A stretch of 41,394 nucleotides of DNA from JBGTSJ01 sp041940305 (lineage in GTDB: Bacteria; Planctomycetota; Planctomycetia; Planctomycetales; Planctomycetaceae). This document shows, in pieces, positions 24,837 through 33,359 of this stretch; position 1 is the first letter of the stretch, and the number at the start of each line of letters is the position of its first letter. The stretch covers positions 1 to 41,394 of the forward strand of contig JBGTSJ010000035.1 of NCBI GenBank assembly GCA_041940305.1. Direction: 5' to 3'. Both the position numbers and the translations under genes were made by a program. The notes below the pieces were generated by a model. It was not told the DNA's origin and did not search any database. It saw only the letters and a list, made by a program, of their open reading frames with translations.

Positions 24837-25359
24837 AACACCTGGACTGGCAGCAAACGACGTAAGACAGCGGTTTTTGGAGGATATCCGCCAGAACGGC
24901 GGTTTCAACCCTGCCCGCCGATTTCGCAGGAATTCGCATCGTATCGGCGTTCGGTGGTAGAAGTGTGGTAGTGCACCCATCGATACCGACCACGACGTAT
25001 TGCTCGACAACAGATCGCACTGCGGAAAGACTGTCGTAATGAGGCCGTTGCGGGTCGGCACGAAGTGTATACCGCATCGTTCCACAGAGAGCACGATGCG
25101 GAGGGTCGGAGTATCGCTGCCCTTCTTTAGGTAGGAGCCCGTCGTACGGGGGCATCCAGCAGAGGCACGACAGGGCGCAGCCTATGACAATTCGCCGAAA
25201 TCGCGCCCGGAGAAATGGCTCTGCGCAGGGCCTCGGAGATCCGGCGGACTCGGAGCTACGGTGCGGGCAACGGCTCACCGCAGCGCCTTGCGCTGAGCCG
25301 CCCTAATTCCCGCCCGTGCCCTCCGCCTCAAACAGAAGGCCCATAACGGGCGGACGCTG
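24837..25359. other. Left end of the element without a convincing gene
   Basis: No ORF here has good coding character. A minus-strand frame contains a lipobox-like IGCALSCLCW segment followed by PPYDGLLPKEGQRYSDPP near 25150, but it runs on into the att site and has no good start, so I leave it uncalled. Two GTGGTAG words at 24954 and 24965 are noted separately. Confidence 0.4.
24954..24971. promoter_or_regulatory. Paired GTGGTAG words, candidate integrase arm site
   Basis: GTGGTAG occurs at 24954-24960 and 24965-24971, 11 bp apart. The same word forms the arms of the inverted repeat at 40112-40143 next to the integrase gene. Presence at both ends of the element suggests recombinase or excisionase binding sites. 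This is inference only. Confidence 0.3.
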
Positions 25360-25805
25360 ATGACGCTACCGCGGTCGATTCCCGAACTGGCCTACCCCAA
25401 ACTGGCGGGCGCCGCGCTGGGCATGCTGCGTCGAGGGCGTAATTCGTTCTGGGGGCACTGTTCGCTCCAGCAACGTTCTTTGAGTCCTGTGAGGGAGTCG
25501 TGTTCGATGACGGGAGCTTCTTCATCCTGCTCTATCTGCTCACTCAGTTAGCGCTGTTCCTTCAAGTCACGCCGCTCCTGTCCGTCACGTGGAACTGGGA
25601 GGCCTGGCCCGTCGCCATCGTTTTCGGTTGATTCTTCGTCATCATGGGTAACAGTCTGCTGATGGCTTGCACCGAAACGGGACCGAGCGTCGGCCCTACG
25701 GGGGGCCGCCCCAATCCTGCTTGCCCTGGCCTTCGTCGTCGGCAGCCTGATGCTGGCCGTCCACGTCTGGATCTGCGTCCGCCTGGCATCGCTCGCCGCT
25801 AAATG
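25360..25805 (+). pseudogene. Decayed small membrane protein gene
   Basis: Plus-strand hydrophobic segments occur in succession but in different frames: LGALFAPATFFESCEGVVFD then SFFILLYLLTQLALFLQVTP and WEAWPVAIVFG, ended by an in-frame TGA near 25629; then FFVIMGNSLLMACTETGPS; and after a frame change ILLALAFVVGSLMLAVHVWI to a stop at about 25805. At least one stop and one frameshift break what would be a three- or four-helix protein of about 140 residues. It ends about 30 bases before the aspartoacylase-family gene. Confidence 0.4.
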
Positions 25806-25834
25806 ATTCGCTCCTTAGATTCCCGGATTACCGA

Positions 25835-26869
25835 ATGACCACCAGCCGCACCGTCGCCCGACCGCATCAGCTTGATCTCGATTCCCCTGGCCGCCGCGAC
25901 TATTGGCTGGCCCTCGAACACGACAGCATCTGGGGCGACCACCTCATTCCGCTCACCGTCTGGATCGGACCGGAGGCGCGTGCCGGCGAAGGGCTCGTCT
26001 CGTTCGGCTCGAACCACGGCAACGAGTACGAAGGCCCGGTCATCCTCAAAAAGCTGCTGAAGGAGATCCGCCTCGAGGACGTGCGCGGCCGGATTATCTT
26101 CATTCCGGTCCTCAATCCTTCGGCCTTCCGTGCCGGCACGCGCGAGAGCACTCCCGACGACCGAGTAAATCTGAACCGTGCCTTCGTGGATGGCGCCGGC
26201 GTCCAACCGGCGCTGGCCGGCATCACGCATCGCATCGCCGCGTTCGTCCGGCACTACGTCTGGCCCCGAGTACACGTGGTGATCGACCTGCATTCCGGCG
26301 GCAATGTCGCCCGGTTCTCACTGTGCGCAAGCTACCATCCTGTCGACGATCCGGTGCTCGCCGCGAAGATCGAAGAGACGGCCCGCTGGTTCGGCACCCC
26401 GTCTCTCATGATCTACCAGAACCTCACCCCCGGACTGCTCCCCAGTGAGGCGGAGCGGCTCGGTAAGATCACAATCGGCACCGAACTCGGCTGGGGCTGC
26501 GCGGTCAATCCAGAAGGTGTGCGCTACGGCCGCCAGGGCGTGCTCGCGGCCGCCATCCATCACGGCCAACTCCGCGGCGAGATCGCACCGATCGCCCATC
26601 ATGCGGCCGGCACGCAGCGCAAGGTCGAGATGGTCGACCGCGAGTGCTTTACCGTTGCGCCGTTCGACGGCCACTACGAGGCCGTCATCGATTGCGGCAC
26701 GCGCGTGAAGGAAGGCGATGTCGTCGGCTACCTGCACGACTTCGACCACATCGACATGGACCCCTGGCCGGCCCGCGCCGGCGTTGACGGCATCGTGCTG
26801 GCCCAAGCCTGGGTCTCGCCGATCCCGCGCGGCCAGCACATCGTCGTCGTCGGTCGCGAATGTGCGTGA
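25835..26869 (+). CDS. Succinylglutamate desuccinylase/aspartoacylase-family zinc hydrolase
   Basis: 344 residues. The family (PF04952, carboxypeptidase M14-like fold) removes acyl groups from N-acylated amino acids. Zinc ligands are in place: FGSNHGNEYEG with H61 and E64, and VVIDLHSGG with H153. The catalytic glutamate is expected in IGTELGWG (E217). The C-terminal beta domain (FTVAPFDGHYEAVIDCGTRV, KEGDVVGYLHDFD) is also typical. Length and pattern recall N-acetyl-diaminobutyrate deacetylase (DoeB) and related enzymes more than AstE, but the substrate is unknown. It lies at the left of the element, convergent with the esterase gene, near hydroxyproline genes, so an N-acylated imino or amino acid is a fair guess. 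Confidence 0.85.
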   Translation: MTTSRTVARPHQLDLDSPGRRDYWLALEHDSIWGDHLIPLTVWIGPEARAGEGLVSFGSNHGNEYEGPVILKKLLKEIRLEDVRGRIIFIPVLNPSAFRAGTRESTPDDRVNLNRAFVDGAGVQPALAGITHRIAAFVRHYVWPRVHVVIDLHSGGNVARFSLCASYHPVDDPVLAAKIEETARWFGTPSLMIYQNLTPGLLPSEAERLGKITIGTELGWGCAVNPEGVRYGRQGVLAAAIHHGQLRGEIAPIAHHAAGTQRKVEMVDRECFTVAPFDGHYEAVIDCGTRVKEGDVVGYLHDFDHIDMDPWPARAGVDGIVLAQAWVSPIPRGQHIVVVGRECA

Positions 26870-26916
26870 AGTCCGATCACCGTGTCAGCAGATCGCGCCG
26901 TGCCCCGTGTGGCATC

Positions 26917-28005
26917 TCACCTCGGCGAGTCCCGAGGCTCTTGTCCGTCCAGCAGTTCCAGCATGGCGTCCCCCATTGCGTGTCCGATCCGGGTGAACCA
27001 GATCGCGCTGCCGAAATAGTGGTATGCGTGGTCGCTGCCGACGAGCTTCCACTCTTCGAAGTGCTCGCGCCACTGTGGATACAGTTGTTCGGCGGCGCTG
27101 TCGACGAGGGCGTCGGTGCGGAACGCCCGGACGTTGTCAGCGAACTCCGGGACGTCGTTCATTGACAGCTGTGCTTCCTGGATCATCAACATCGCATCTT
27201 GTGCCGGCCGGGACCCGTTCTGCCCCATAGCGGCGATTACAAACGGGAGCTGCGGCGCGTCCAGGTCCCTGCGCACGTCGCGAATGAAGTGCTGCATGTT
27301 CGCGGCGTATTCGTGCTCACCGCCGTACTGGTCGTTCCAGCCCTGAAACCACACGAACCCGGCCAGTTCCAGCGTCTGGCCCTGCAGCTCCGGGAAGAGC
27401 TCGGCGTAGTGATCCTGAACGTCCTGTACTTCCGCCAGGAGATTGCGATAGGAGAGGCCGTACTGGCCGGTGATGTCGTCCATCGTCGGCAGCGGGTCGC
27501 TGCGACCATTCTGTTCGTTGCTCTCCAATACCTGCCGTCGGCGTTGCACCAGTTCCTCCTGGAGCTGCGCTTCGTCGGGCAGGCCGGATGAGGGAGGACG
27601 GAACTGCCGGAACAGGGAGTGTCCGCCCCAGGCGGTCTTGACGAGCAGCACCGGTCCTGTGAAGTGGTCTCCCATCACGGAGCCGAACTCCAGTTCGGGC
27701 CCGGTCCTGTCGGGCGAGCCGTAGCCCAGCGTGAGCGGGCCGTGGCGATCGAGAAACTTGATGAACACGTCATTCCGCACAATCCATTGATTCTCGCGCC
27801 GCAGATGCGCGAACAGCTCTTTCGTCTCCGGCGACTCGGCCTGATGATCGAACAATTCGTTGGTGGCCTTGCCTTCCATGTTCGACTGGCCCGCCAGGAT
27901 GAACACCTTGACCGTCCCATCACCGGACTCTGCCGCGGCGGATGTGAGGAGACTCAGCATCAGGCTGCATCCGGCGCACAGCAGCACGGGCCATGTTCGC
28001 GGCAC
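26917..28005 (-). CDS. Secreted sialate O-acetylesterase-like (SASA, DUF303) protein
   Basis: 362 residues from a GTG at 28005 preceded by AAGGAG with seven bases spacing; this start also gives a clean signal peptide (VPRTWPVLLCAGCSLMLSLL, then TSAAAES). The SGNH-type hydrolase pattern follows: VFILAGQSNMEGKATNELF (nucleophile serine in GQSNM), VLLVKTAWGGHSLFRQFRPP, LAGFVWFQGWNDQYGGEHEY, LPFVIAAMGQNG, and a C-terminal GSDHAYHYFGSAIWFTRIGHA with the expected histidine. Members remove acetyl groups from sialic acids or plant polysaccharides, and are abundant in planctomycetes. Faces the hydroxyproline operon divergently. Confidence 0.9.
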   Translation of the reverse strand: MPRTWPVLLCAGCSLMLSLLTSAAAESGDGTVKVFILAGQSNMEGKATNELFDHQAESPETKELFAHLRRENQWIVRNDVFIKFLDRHGPLTLGYGSPDRTGPELEFGSVMGDHFTGPVLLVKTAWGGHSLFRQFRPPSSGLPDEAQLQEELVQRRRQVLESNEQNGRSDPLPTMDDITGQYGLSYRNLLAEVQDVQDHYAELFPELQGQTLELAGFVWFQGWNDQYGGEHEYAANMQHFIRDVRRDLDAPQLPFVIAAMGQNGSRPAQDAMLMIQEAQLSMNDVPEFADNVRAFRTDALVDSAAEQLYPQWREHFEEWKLVGSDHAYHYFGSAIWFTRIGHAMGDAMLELLDGQEPRDSPR

Positions 28006-28146
28006 GGTGGGTCTCCTTAATGAAGTGGCGGGACGGCAATCAGGCAATTCACAGACTACTGCAGACGGCATCCAAATTCCCCCCGCTCCAGCGCAATTCG
28101 TATCTCCCGGAGAACGGTCCGGTGAGCACTGAACGACGCCTTCGAT

Positions 28147-28152
28147 TAGAAT
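28147..28152 (+). promoter_or_regulatory. Likely -10 box of the hydroxyproline-type operon
   Basis: TAGAAT in CGATTAGAATACGG, 34 bases before the ATG at 28186. Same -10 form as the metK promoter. No clear -35 is seen. Confidence 0.4.
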
Positions 28153-28185
28153 ACGGACTGTCGGAACGGCCGAATCTCGTCAGGT

Positions 28186-29295
28186 ATGCCCATGAAGATC
28201 GCGCGTGTTTTTGCCCACCGGGTCGAGCTGCCGCTCATCGAAGGCTCATATAAGTGGTCCGGCGGCAAGTCCGTATCGGTGTTCGACAGCACGATTGTCG
28301 GCGTGGAAACGGCGTGCGGCATCGTCGGCTACGGAGAGGTTTGCCCGCTGGGGCCGTTCTACCTGCCGGCCTACGCCGACGGCGTACGGACCGGATTGCG
28401 CGAGCTCGCGCCGCACGTCATCGGCTGCGATCCGCGCGAGCTCGCGGTCCTCAACGGGCGGATGGATGCGGCGCTCAAGGGGCACCCGTACGTCAAATCC
28501 GGGATCGACATCGCCTGCTGGGACATACTGGGCCAGGCGAGCGGGTTGCCGGTCTGCATCCTGATGGGAGGACGCTTCGGGGCGAGCGTGCGGCTGTATC
28601 GCGCCATTTCTCAGCTGCCGCCCGACGCCATGGCGCGCAACGTCGACGACTACCGCCGGCAGGGGTACACGCGGTTTCAGCTGAAGGTCGGCGGCGACCC
28701 GGATCAGGACATCGAGCGGATTCGGGCGGCGCGGGCAATCCTGCCGGCGACGGACCGCCTGGTTGCCGACGCGAACACCGGCTGGACACAGCATGAGGCA
28801 TTGCGGGTGGTGCGGGCCGTGCGCGACGTAGACGTCTACATCGAGCAGCCGTGCCTCTCGTACGAAGAGTGTCTCGCCGTGCGGCGGCATACCGATCATC
28901 CATTTGTGCTGGATGAGAACGTGGACAGCCTCGAGATGCTGCTGCGCGCCAGGGCGGACCTGGCGATGGACATCGTCAATCTGAAGATTAGCAAGCTGGG
29001 TGGCCTGACCCGCACGAAGCAGGCGCGCGACCTGTGCGTGAGCATGGGTATTGCGATGACGCTCGAGGACTCATGGGGGGGCGACATCACCACGGCCGCG
29101 ATCGCCCACCTGGCACACAGCACTCCGGAGGCGTTCCGCTTCACGAGCACCGATTTCAACAGCTACGTCACCGTCAGCACGGCCACCGGCGCGCCGCGGC
29201 GCGAGCAGGGCTGCATGCAGGCCTCGACGGCGCCGGGACTGGGAATTGTGCCGCGCAGCGACGTGCTGGGACCACGAGTTCTGGAGATCAGCTGA
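28186..29295 (+). CDS. Enolase-superfamily dehydratase, likely cis-3-hydroxy-L-proline dehydratase
   Basis: 369 residues, MLE subgroup. The known cis-3-hydroxy-L-proline dehydratases (EC 4.2.1.171) share the stretches seen here: YKWSGGKSVSVFDSTIVGVE, CPLGPFYLPAYADGV, RMDAALKGHPYVKSGIDIAC, TRFQLKVGGDPDQDIERIR, YIEQPCLSYEECLAVRRHTD, LEDSWGGDITTAAIAHLAHS and TDFNSYVTVSTATGAPRR. Expected active-site residues are present: K167 and K267 as acid/base, and metal ligands D195, E220 and D243. The product would be delta-1-pyrroline-2-carboxylate. It starts a three-gene operon; its stop codon overlaps the next start as TGATG. The specific substrate is from remembered family patterns, not from a search. 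Confidence 0.8.
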   Translation: MPMKIARVFAHRVELPLIEGSYKWSGGKSVSVFDSTIVGVETACGIVGYGEVCPLGPFYLPAYADGVRTGLRELAPHVIGCDPRELAVLNGRMDAALKGHPYVKSGIDIACWDILGQASGLPVCILMGGRFGASVRLYRAISQLPPDAMARNVDDYRRQGYTRFQLKVGGDPDQDIERIRAARAILPATDRLVADANTGWTQHEALRVVRAVRDVDVYIEQPCLSYEECLAVRRHTDHPFVLDENVDSLEMLLRARADLAMDIVNLKISKLGGLTRTKQARDLCVSMGIAMTLEDSWGGDITTAAIAHLAHSTPEAFRFTSTDFNSYVTVSTATGAPRREQGCMQASTAPGLGIVPRSDVLGPRVLEIS

Positions 29296-30029
29296 TGCGC
29301 CGCCTGGCTCTCAAACTGATTGCGATCGTTTCGTTGGCAAGCCATGCCGGCGGCGCCGATGTCCCCGCGGCCGGAGGGGCCGCCGAAGAACGCCAGGTGC
29401 AGGGCTGGAGGCTGCGCATCAGCCGGGAACTGCTCGCGACGGAACCGGAACTTACCGAACAGGCCGTCGAACTGCTGGACAGGCAACTGGAAGAGATCAC
29501 GCGCGTCGTGCCCGAGCAGGCGGTGGCGGAACTCAAAAAGGTGCCGCTTTACTTCAATCCGCAGTACCCGCAGAAGCGGCCATCCGCCGAGTTTCATCCG
29601 AGCGCCGACTGGCTCCGTGAGAACGGGCGCGATCCTGGAATGGCGGAAGGGGTCGAATTCACGAACATTCGAATCTTCCAGGAAGAAACGAATCGCATGC
29701 CGAATTTCGCCCTGCACGAACTGGCGCATGCGTACCACTTTCGCGTGCTCGAGGGAGGGTTCGACCAGGCGGAAGTGAAGGTAGCGTTCGAACGGGCGCA
29801 GGCTGCGGGGAATTACGAGGAGGTGGAACGCCATTTGGGCAACGGACGGCCGACTACCGTCGAGCGGGCGTACGCACTGACCAATCCGATGGAGTACTTT
29901 GCCGAATGCACGGAAGCATATTTTGCAACGAATGACTTCTTTCCATTTAACCAAGATGAGTTGCAGCAGCACGATCCTGAGATGTGCGAGCTGCTCGGCA
30001 AATTGTGGAACTGCTCCCCGGCTGAATAA
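29295..30029 (+). CDS. Secreted putative HExxH zinc metalloprotease
   Basis: 244 residues from ATG at 29295, translationally coupled to the dehydratase gene (TGATG). Signal peptide at 1-20 (MRRLALKLIAIVSLASHAGG). The body has ITRVVPEQAVAELKKVPLYF, MPNFALHELAHAYHFRVLEG with H141, E142 and H145 as zinc-site residues, and TNPMEYFAECTEAYFATNDF, where E200 or E204 would be the third ligand of a gluzincin. The NPxEYFAE segment resembles the helix after the zinc motif in anthrax-lethal-factor-like and related peptidases. I cannot name the family with certainty. Placement inside a hydroxyproline-type operon suggests release of hydroxyproline from proteins; this is inference. Confidence 0.75.
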   Translation: MRRLALKLIAIVSLASHAGGADVPAAGGAAEERQVQGWRLRISRELLATEPELTEQAVELLDRQLEEITRVVPEQAVAELKKVPLYFNPQYPQKRPSAEFHPSADWLRENGRDPGMAEGVEFTNIRIFQEETNRMPNFALHELAHAYHFRVLEGGFDQAEVKVAFERAQAAGNYEEVERHLGNGRPTTVERAYALTNPMEYFAECTEAYFATNDFFPFNQDELQQHDPEMCELLGKLWNCSPAE

Positions 30030-30038
30030 GGTGAGACA

Positions 30039-30986
30039 GTGTCGACCGGCGCTCAGGTTTTCCGCGGCTGCATTCCCGCCTTGATGACCCCCTGTGCGCG
30101 CGACGGCCGGCCCGACTTTGAGGCACTCGTCGCGACGGCCGAGTCGCTGATCGCCGACGGGATGCGGGCCGTCGTGTATTGCGGCTCGATGGGTGAGTGG
30201 CCGCTGCTGACCGATCAGCAGCGGCAGGAAGGTGTACGGCGCCTCATTAATGCCGGAGTGCCGGTGGTCGTCGGCACCGGAGCGCAGAACCCGCGGCTGG
30301 CGGCGGAACATGCGGCGCACGCCAGGTCGGTCGGTGCGGCCGGTCTGATGGTGATCCCGCGCGTCCTCTCCCGCGGATCGTCGCCTGCCGCCCAGCGGGC
30401 GCACTTCGCGGGAGTCCTGCAGGCGGCGGGCGATCTGCCGGCCGTGATCTACAACAGCCCATATTACGGCTTCGAAACGAAGGCGGACCTGTTCTTCGAC
30501 CTGTGCCGTGAGTTCCCGAATCTGGCCGGATTCAAGGAGTTTGGCGGCGCCGTGTCACTCAGTTATGCGGCCGAGCATATCACCAGCGGCAATCCCCGAT
30601 TGTCATTGATGGTGGGGGTCGACACGCAGGTATTCCACGGCTTTGTGAACTGCGGTGCGGTCGGCGCGATTACGGGAGTCGGCAACGCTCTCCCTGGACC
30701 CGTGCTGCGGCTCATCGCGCTGTGTGAACAGGCAGCCCAGGGATGCGGCACCGCACGACGTCTCGCCGCCGAACTGGACGCGGCGCTCCGGGTGCTCTCG
30801 AGATTTGACGAAGGACCAGACCTCGTGTTGTGCTACAAGTACCTGATGGTGCTCGAAGGACGCCCTGAATACGAGTACGCGATTGATCCACAGGACACGC
30901 TCAGTCCCAGTCAGCGCGAATACATCCGGGCACAGTGGACGCTGTTCAAGACGTGGTGGCAGACGTGGCCGGGAGCGCAGGGATGA
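30039..30986 (+). CDS. DapA-family protein, likely pyrroline-4-hydroxy-2-carboxylate deaminase-like
   Basis: 315 residues from a GTG at 30039, with AAGGTGA six bases upstream and nine bases after the previous stop. The DHDPS/NAL TIM barrel is clear: FRGCIPALMTPCARDGRPDF, VYCGSMGEWPLLTDQQRQEG, VVVGTGAQNPRLAAEHAAHA, VIPRVLSRGSSPAAQRAHF, AVIYNSPYYGFETKADLFFD with Y138, and LAGFKEFGG with the Schiff-base lysine K166, then VDTQVFHGFVNCGAVGAITG. The VYCGSMG-WPLLTD and VIPRVLSRG words are those I know from the deaminase of bacterial hydroxyproline operons (EC 3.5.4.22), which converts the pyrroline to alpha-ketoglutarate semialdehyde. Other DapA-family aldolases remain possible. Confidence 0.8.
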   Translation: MSTGAQVFRGCIPALMTPCARDGRPDFEALVATAESLIADGMRAVVYCGSMGEWPLLTDQQRQEGVRRLINAGVPVVVGTGAQNPRLAAEHAAHARSVGAAGLMVIPRVLSRGSSPAAQRAHFAGVLQAAGDLPAVIYNSPYYGFETKADLFFDLCREFPNLAGFKEFGGAVSLSYAAEHITSGNPRLSLMVGVDTQVFHGFVNCGAVGAITGVGNALPGPVLRLIALCEQAAQGCGTARRLAAELDAALRVLSRFDEGPDLVLCYKYLMVLEGRPEYEYAIDPQDTLSPSQREYIRAQWTLFKTWWQTWPGAQG

Positions 30987-31304
30987 TGAAGCCCGTTGAC
31001 GGCGGTTCAAAATGGCGGCGGGGGGGCAGTGTCGCGGCGGTTGAATCTGGCGGCGGACATGCGTGCCGCTCTGCGAAGCGGGATGATCGGGCGCCAGCCT
31101 CGATCAGACCCGACTGCGCAGGGAGGCCCAGGGGTGCGATCCGACATGGAGTCATCATCGTCATCGTGATCGCTGTGCTGCTGCTCAGGGGCGTCTGAGC
31201 AGCGACCTCAGGAGCGAGAGCCGGACAGTGGCTGCGGTCGTAGCGAGGCGCAGCGCTACCCGAGCGGTACTCGCGCTCTCATCGCGCGTGCAGCCGGACC
31301 AGCG
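30987..31304. other. Intergenic region between convergent genes
   Basis: 318 bases without a convincing gene. A plus-strand frame encodes RHGVIIVIVIAVLLLRGV near 31140-31198, faintly like the signal helix of DUF1559 proteins, but nothing supports expression. Short GC-rich inverted repeats occur near 31235-31290. Confidence 0.4.
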
Positions 31305-33203
31305 TCACTGATGCCATTCCCCCACGAACGGCTCATAGAACGCCCCCCACTCCCGCCGGTGCCACACCGGTGACGACGGGAACCCCTCCTGCCCCAGCGC
31401 GTCGATGGCCACCACGTAATACCGTCGCGAGTTCTCGCCCGCCCCCTCGTCGGTGTAGCTCGTCTCCCGAATCGGATCGGCCGTCAGTCGCGACACAGGG
31501 TCGCCGTCCCAGCGACCGTCCAGCCGGTACACGCGATAGCCGGCGATCCCCGCTTCCGGGTTGGCCCCCCACTTCAGTTGGCACGCGCCCCCCTCCTCGC
31601 GGCTGTAGACCTGCTGTGGCGACGAGGGAATCGTGAACACGGCCGGCGATGGACCGCTGACCTCCCCGCCCCCGTCAACCGCCCGGACGCGGTACGCGAA
31701 CACCGCCAGCGCGTACGGCCGTCCCCCACGGTCCACGTGCTCCTCGTGCAGTTCCCGATCGTCCAGCGGCTCCCCCTCGACGGCCTGCGGCACTGTCAGG
31801 TCAACGTCATCATCAACGAACGACTTCTCCGCCACCGGCTCACGGGTCAATTGCTGAAACGCTCCGATCCGTCGAATGGCACCCACCGACGGTCTCGCCA
31901 GCGGCGGCGTGTTGCTCTTCAGCCGCACGAGTTGATCCTCGCTCCAGACTTCGACCACCGCCCGTTCAATGTGGTAACCGGCCGGCGTCCCCGTCGGCGG
32001 CGTCCACGCGACTTCCACCCGGTTGGCCCCCTGCACCGAAACGACGACGTCTTCGACCATCGGCGGACTCCGGCGCTCCGGAACCGCCGGCGGCTCGTAT
32101 GCGCCGGTCGCATTGCCGTACCGGTACGTCCACACTTGTTGCTCGCGCGGCGCGCTAATGCAGTTCTCCAGGATCGCCAGGTTCAGCTCCGGCGCGAACA
32201 CCAGGTTCCGCGTCCGGTTGCCGCCGGCGTCCGGTTCGCTCGTCGGCCGCAGCCGTGTCCATTCATTGGCCCCCGTGTCGTAGGCCCACGTCTGCACTTC
32301 ATGCCGCGCATTGTCGTCGTCGCCGGTGGTGATCTTCACCATCGCCAGCACGACCTCATGCACCGGATCGTACGTCAGCACCGCGTCGTTCTCGTTCGTC
32401 GGGGGCATCGTCTCCGGCTGCATGTCGCGCCACTCATTGGCGGCGACGTCGTACGTCCACGTATGCGGGTCATCGGAGAACTGCGTGCCGAACAGCACGT
32501 GCAGCTTGCGGGCCCCGTCGTACGCCATGTTCCCGCCGCTCCGCGGCTCCGGCTCGACGGCCGGCTCCGGCCACCGCCACTCGTTGCGCCACGGGTCATA
32601 AATCAGCGTCCCCTCGTGGCTTCCCTCCCCCCCGAACACGACCACCACCTGCTGATCGCTGTCCCAAGCCGCGCACCGGTACGGCGCCAGCGCCGGCTCC
32701 GGCACGGGCCGACGGTTCCGCCACCGGTTCTCACCCAGGTCGTACGTCCACACGGATGAGTCGTTCAGATACAGCTCGCGCGCCCACTGCCAGCCGTGGC
32801 TCCCGCTGAATTTCGGAAACCGGATGTATCGGCCCGTCGCCGGGTCGTAGACGTTTTGCGCATTACAGCACACCCCCGGCGGCGAAGTGTTCGGCTCCTT
32901 CAGCGTCCACTCCCCCGACCGCAGATCGAACGTCCAGACCTCAGCCCCCTGTTCCCCTCCTCCCCCCTGGTTATGCCCCCCATACCGCACCAGCACCCGA
33001 TGCCGACTGTCCCACACGCAAGCCCCCTCATACCCCATCCGCGGCGACACCGGCCTAGCGGCGAGCGGACTCAGCTTCACCCACGAGTTGACCGGCTGGT
33101 CTGCCGGCGAGGCCGAATCGTCAGCCGGCACCCTGCAGCACAGAGCCACATCGATAGCAAGCACATAGGTCGCGAACAGCAGTCGAGCACGGCACGTGAA
33201 CAT
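31305..33203 (-). CDS. Secreted kelch-repeat protein with fibronectin type III domains
   Basis: 632 residues from ATG at 33203 with GAGGAGG seven bases upstream. Signal peptide at 1-25 (LLFATYVLAIDVALCC). Residues about 50-350 form kelch-type propeller blades (VWTFDLRSGEWTLKEP, VWTYDLGENRWRNRRP, LIYDPWRNEWRWPEP, TWTYDVAANEWRDMQP, TWAYDTGANEWTRLRP). The C-terminal part has two FN3-like units (VVVSVQGANRVEVAWTPPTG, then GGACQLKWGANPEAGIAGYR and YYVVAIDALGQEGFPSSPVW). Likely an extracellular or periplasmic binding protein; the ligand is unknown. Such proteins are common in planctomycetes. It stands in the middle of the element; nothing close is in the same orientation. Confidence 0.85.
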   Translation of the reverse strand: MFTCRARLLFATYVLAIDVALCCRVPADDSASPADQPVNSWVKLSPLAARPVSPRMGYEGACVWDSRHRVLVRYGGHNQGGGGEQGAEVWTFDLRSGEWTLKEPNTSPPGVCCNAQNVYDPATGRYIRFPKFSGSHGWQWARELYLNDSSVWTYDLGENRWRNRRPVPEPALAPYRCAAWDSDQQVVVVFGGEGSHEGTLIYDPWRNEWRWPEPAVEPEPRSGGNMAYDGARKLHVLFGTQFSDDPHTWTYDVAANEWRDMQPETMPPTNENDAVLTYDPVHEVVLAMVKITTGDDDNARHEVQTWAYDTGANEWTRLRPTSEPDAGGNRTRNLVFAPELNLAILENCISAPREQQVWTYRYGNATGAYEPPAVPERRSPPMVEDVVVSVQGANRVEVAWTPPTGTPAGYHIERAVVEVWSEDQLVRLKSNTPPLARPSVGAIRRIGAFQQLTREPVAEKSFVDDDVDLTVPQAVEGEPLDDRELHEEHVDRGGRPYALAVFAYRVRAVDGGGEVSGPSPAVFTIPSSPQQVYSREEGGACQLKWGANPEAGIAGYRVYRLDGRWDGDPVSRLTADPIRETSYTDEGAGENSRRYYVVAIDALGQEGFPSSPVWHRREWGAFYEPFVGEWHQ

Positions 33204-33359
33204 CGTGCACCTCCTCAGAATGGCGGACTGTTATTCCCTATTGGATGGCCTTGCCGGCAAATCGTTGTCCGGCGTCCGAAGTCATTACACGCTGGTAAGC
33301 CCGGACTGGGAAGCGAAGGTTGCGTTTCACTTTGAGGGGGGACGCAACTCCTCTCGGCG

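Noticed and set aside
24778..25278. Minus-strand frame of 166 codons at the left end of the element
   Set aside because: It reads through the att site and tRNA half, lacks a good start, and only a short lipobox-like part looks protein-like.
31120..31198. Hydrophobic peptide like a type IV pilin-type leader (DUF1559)
   Set aside because: Too short and without the GFTLVE motif or a following domain.
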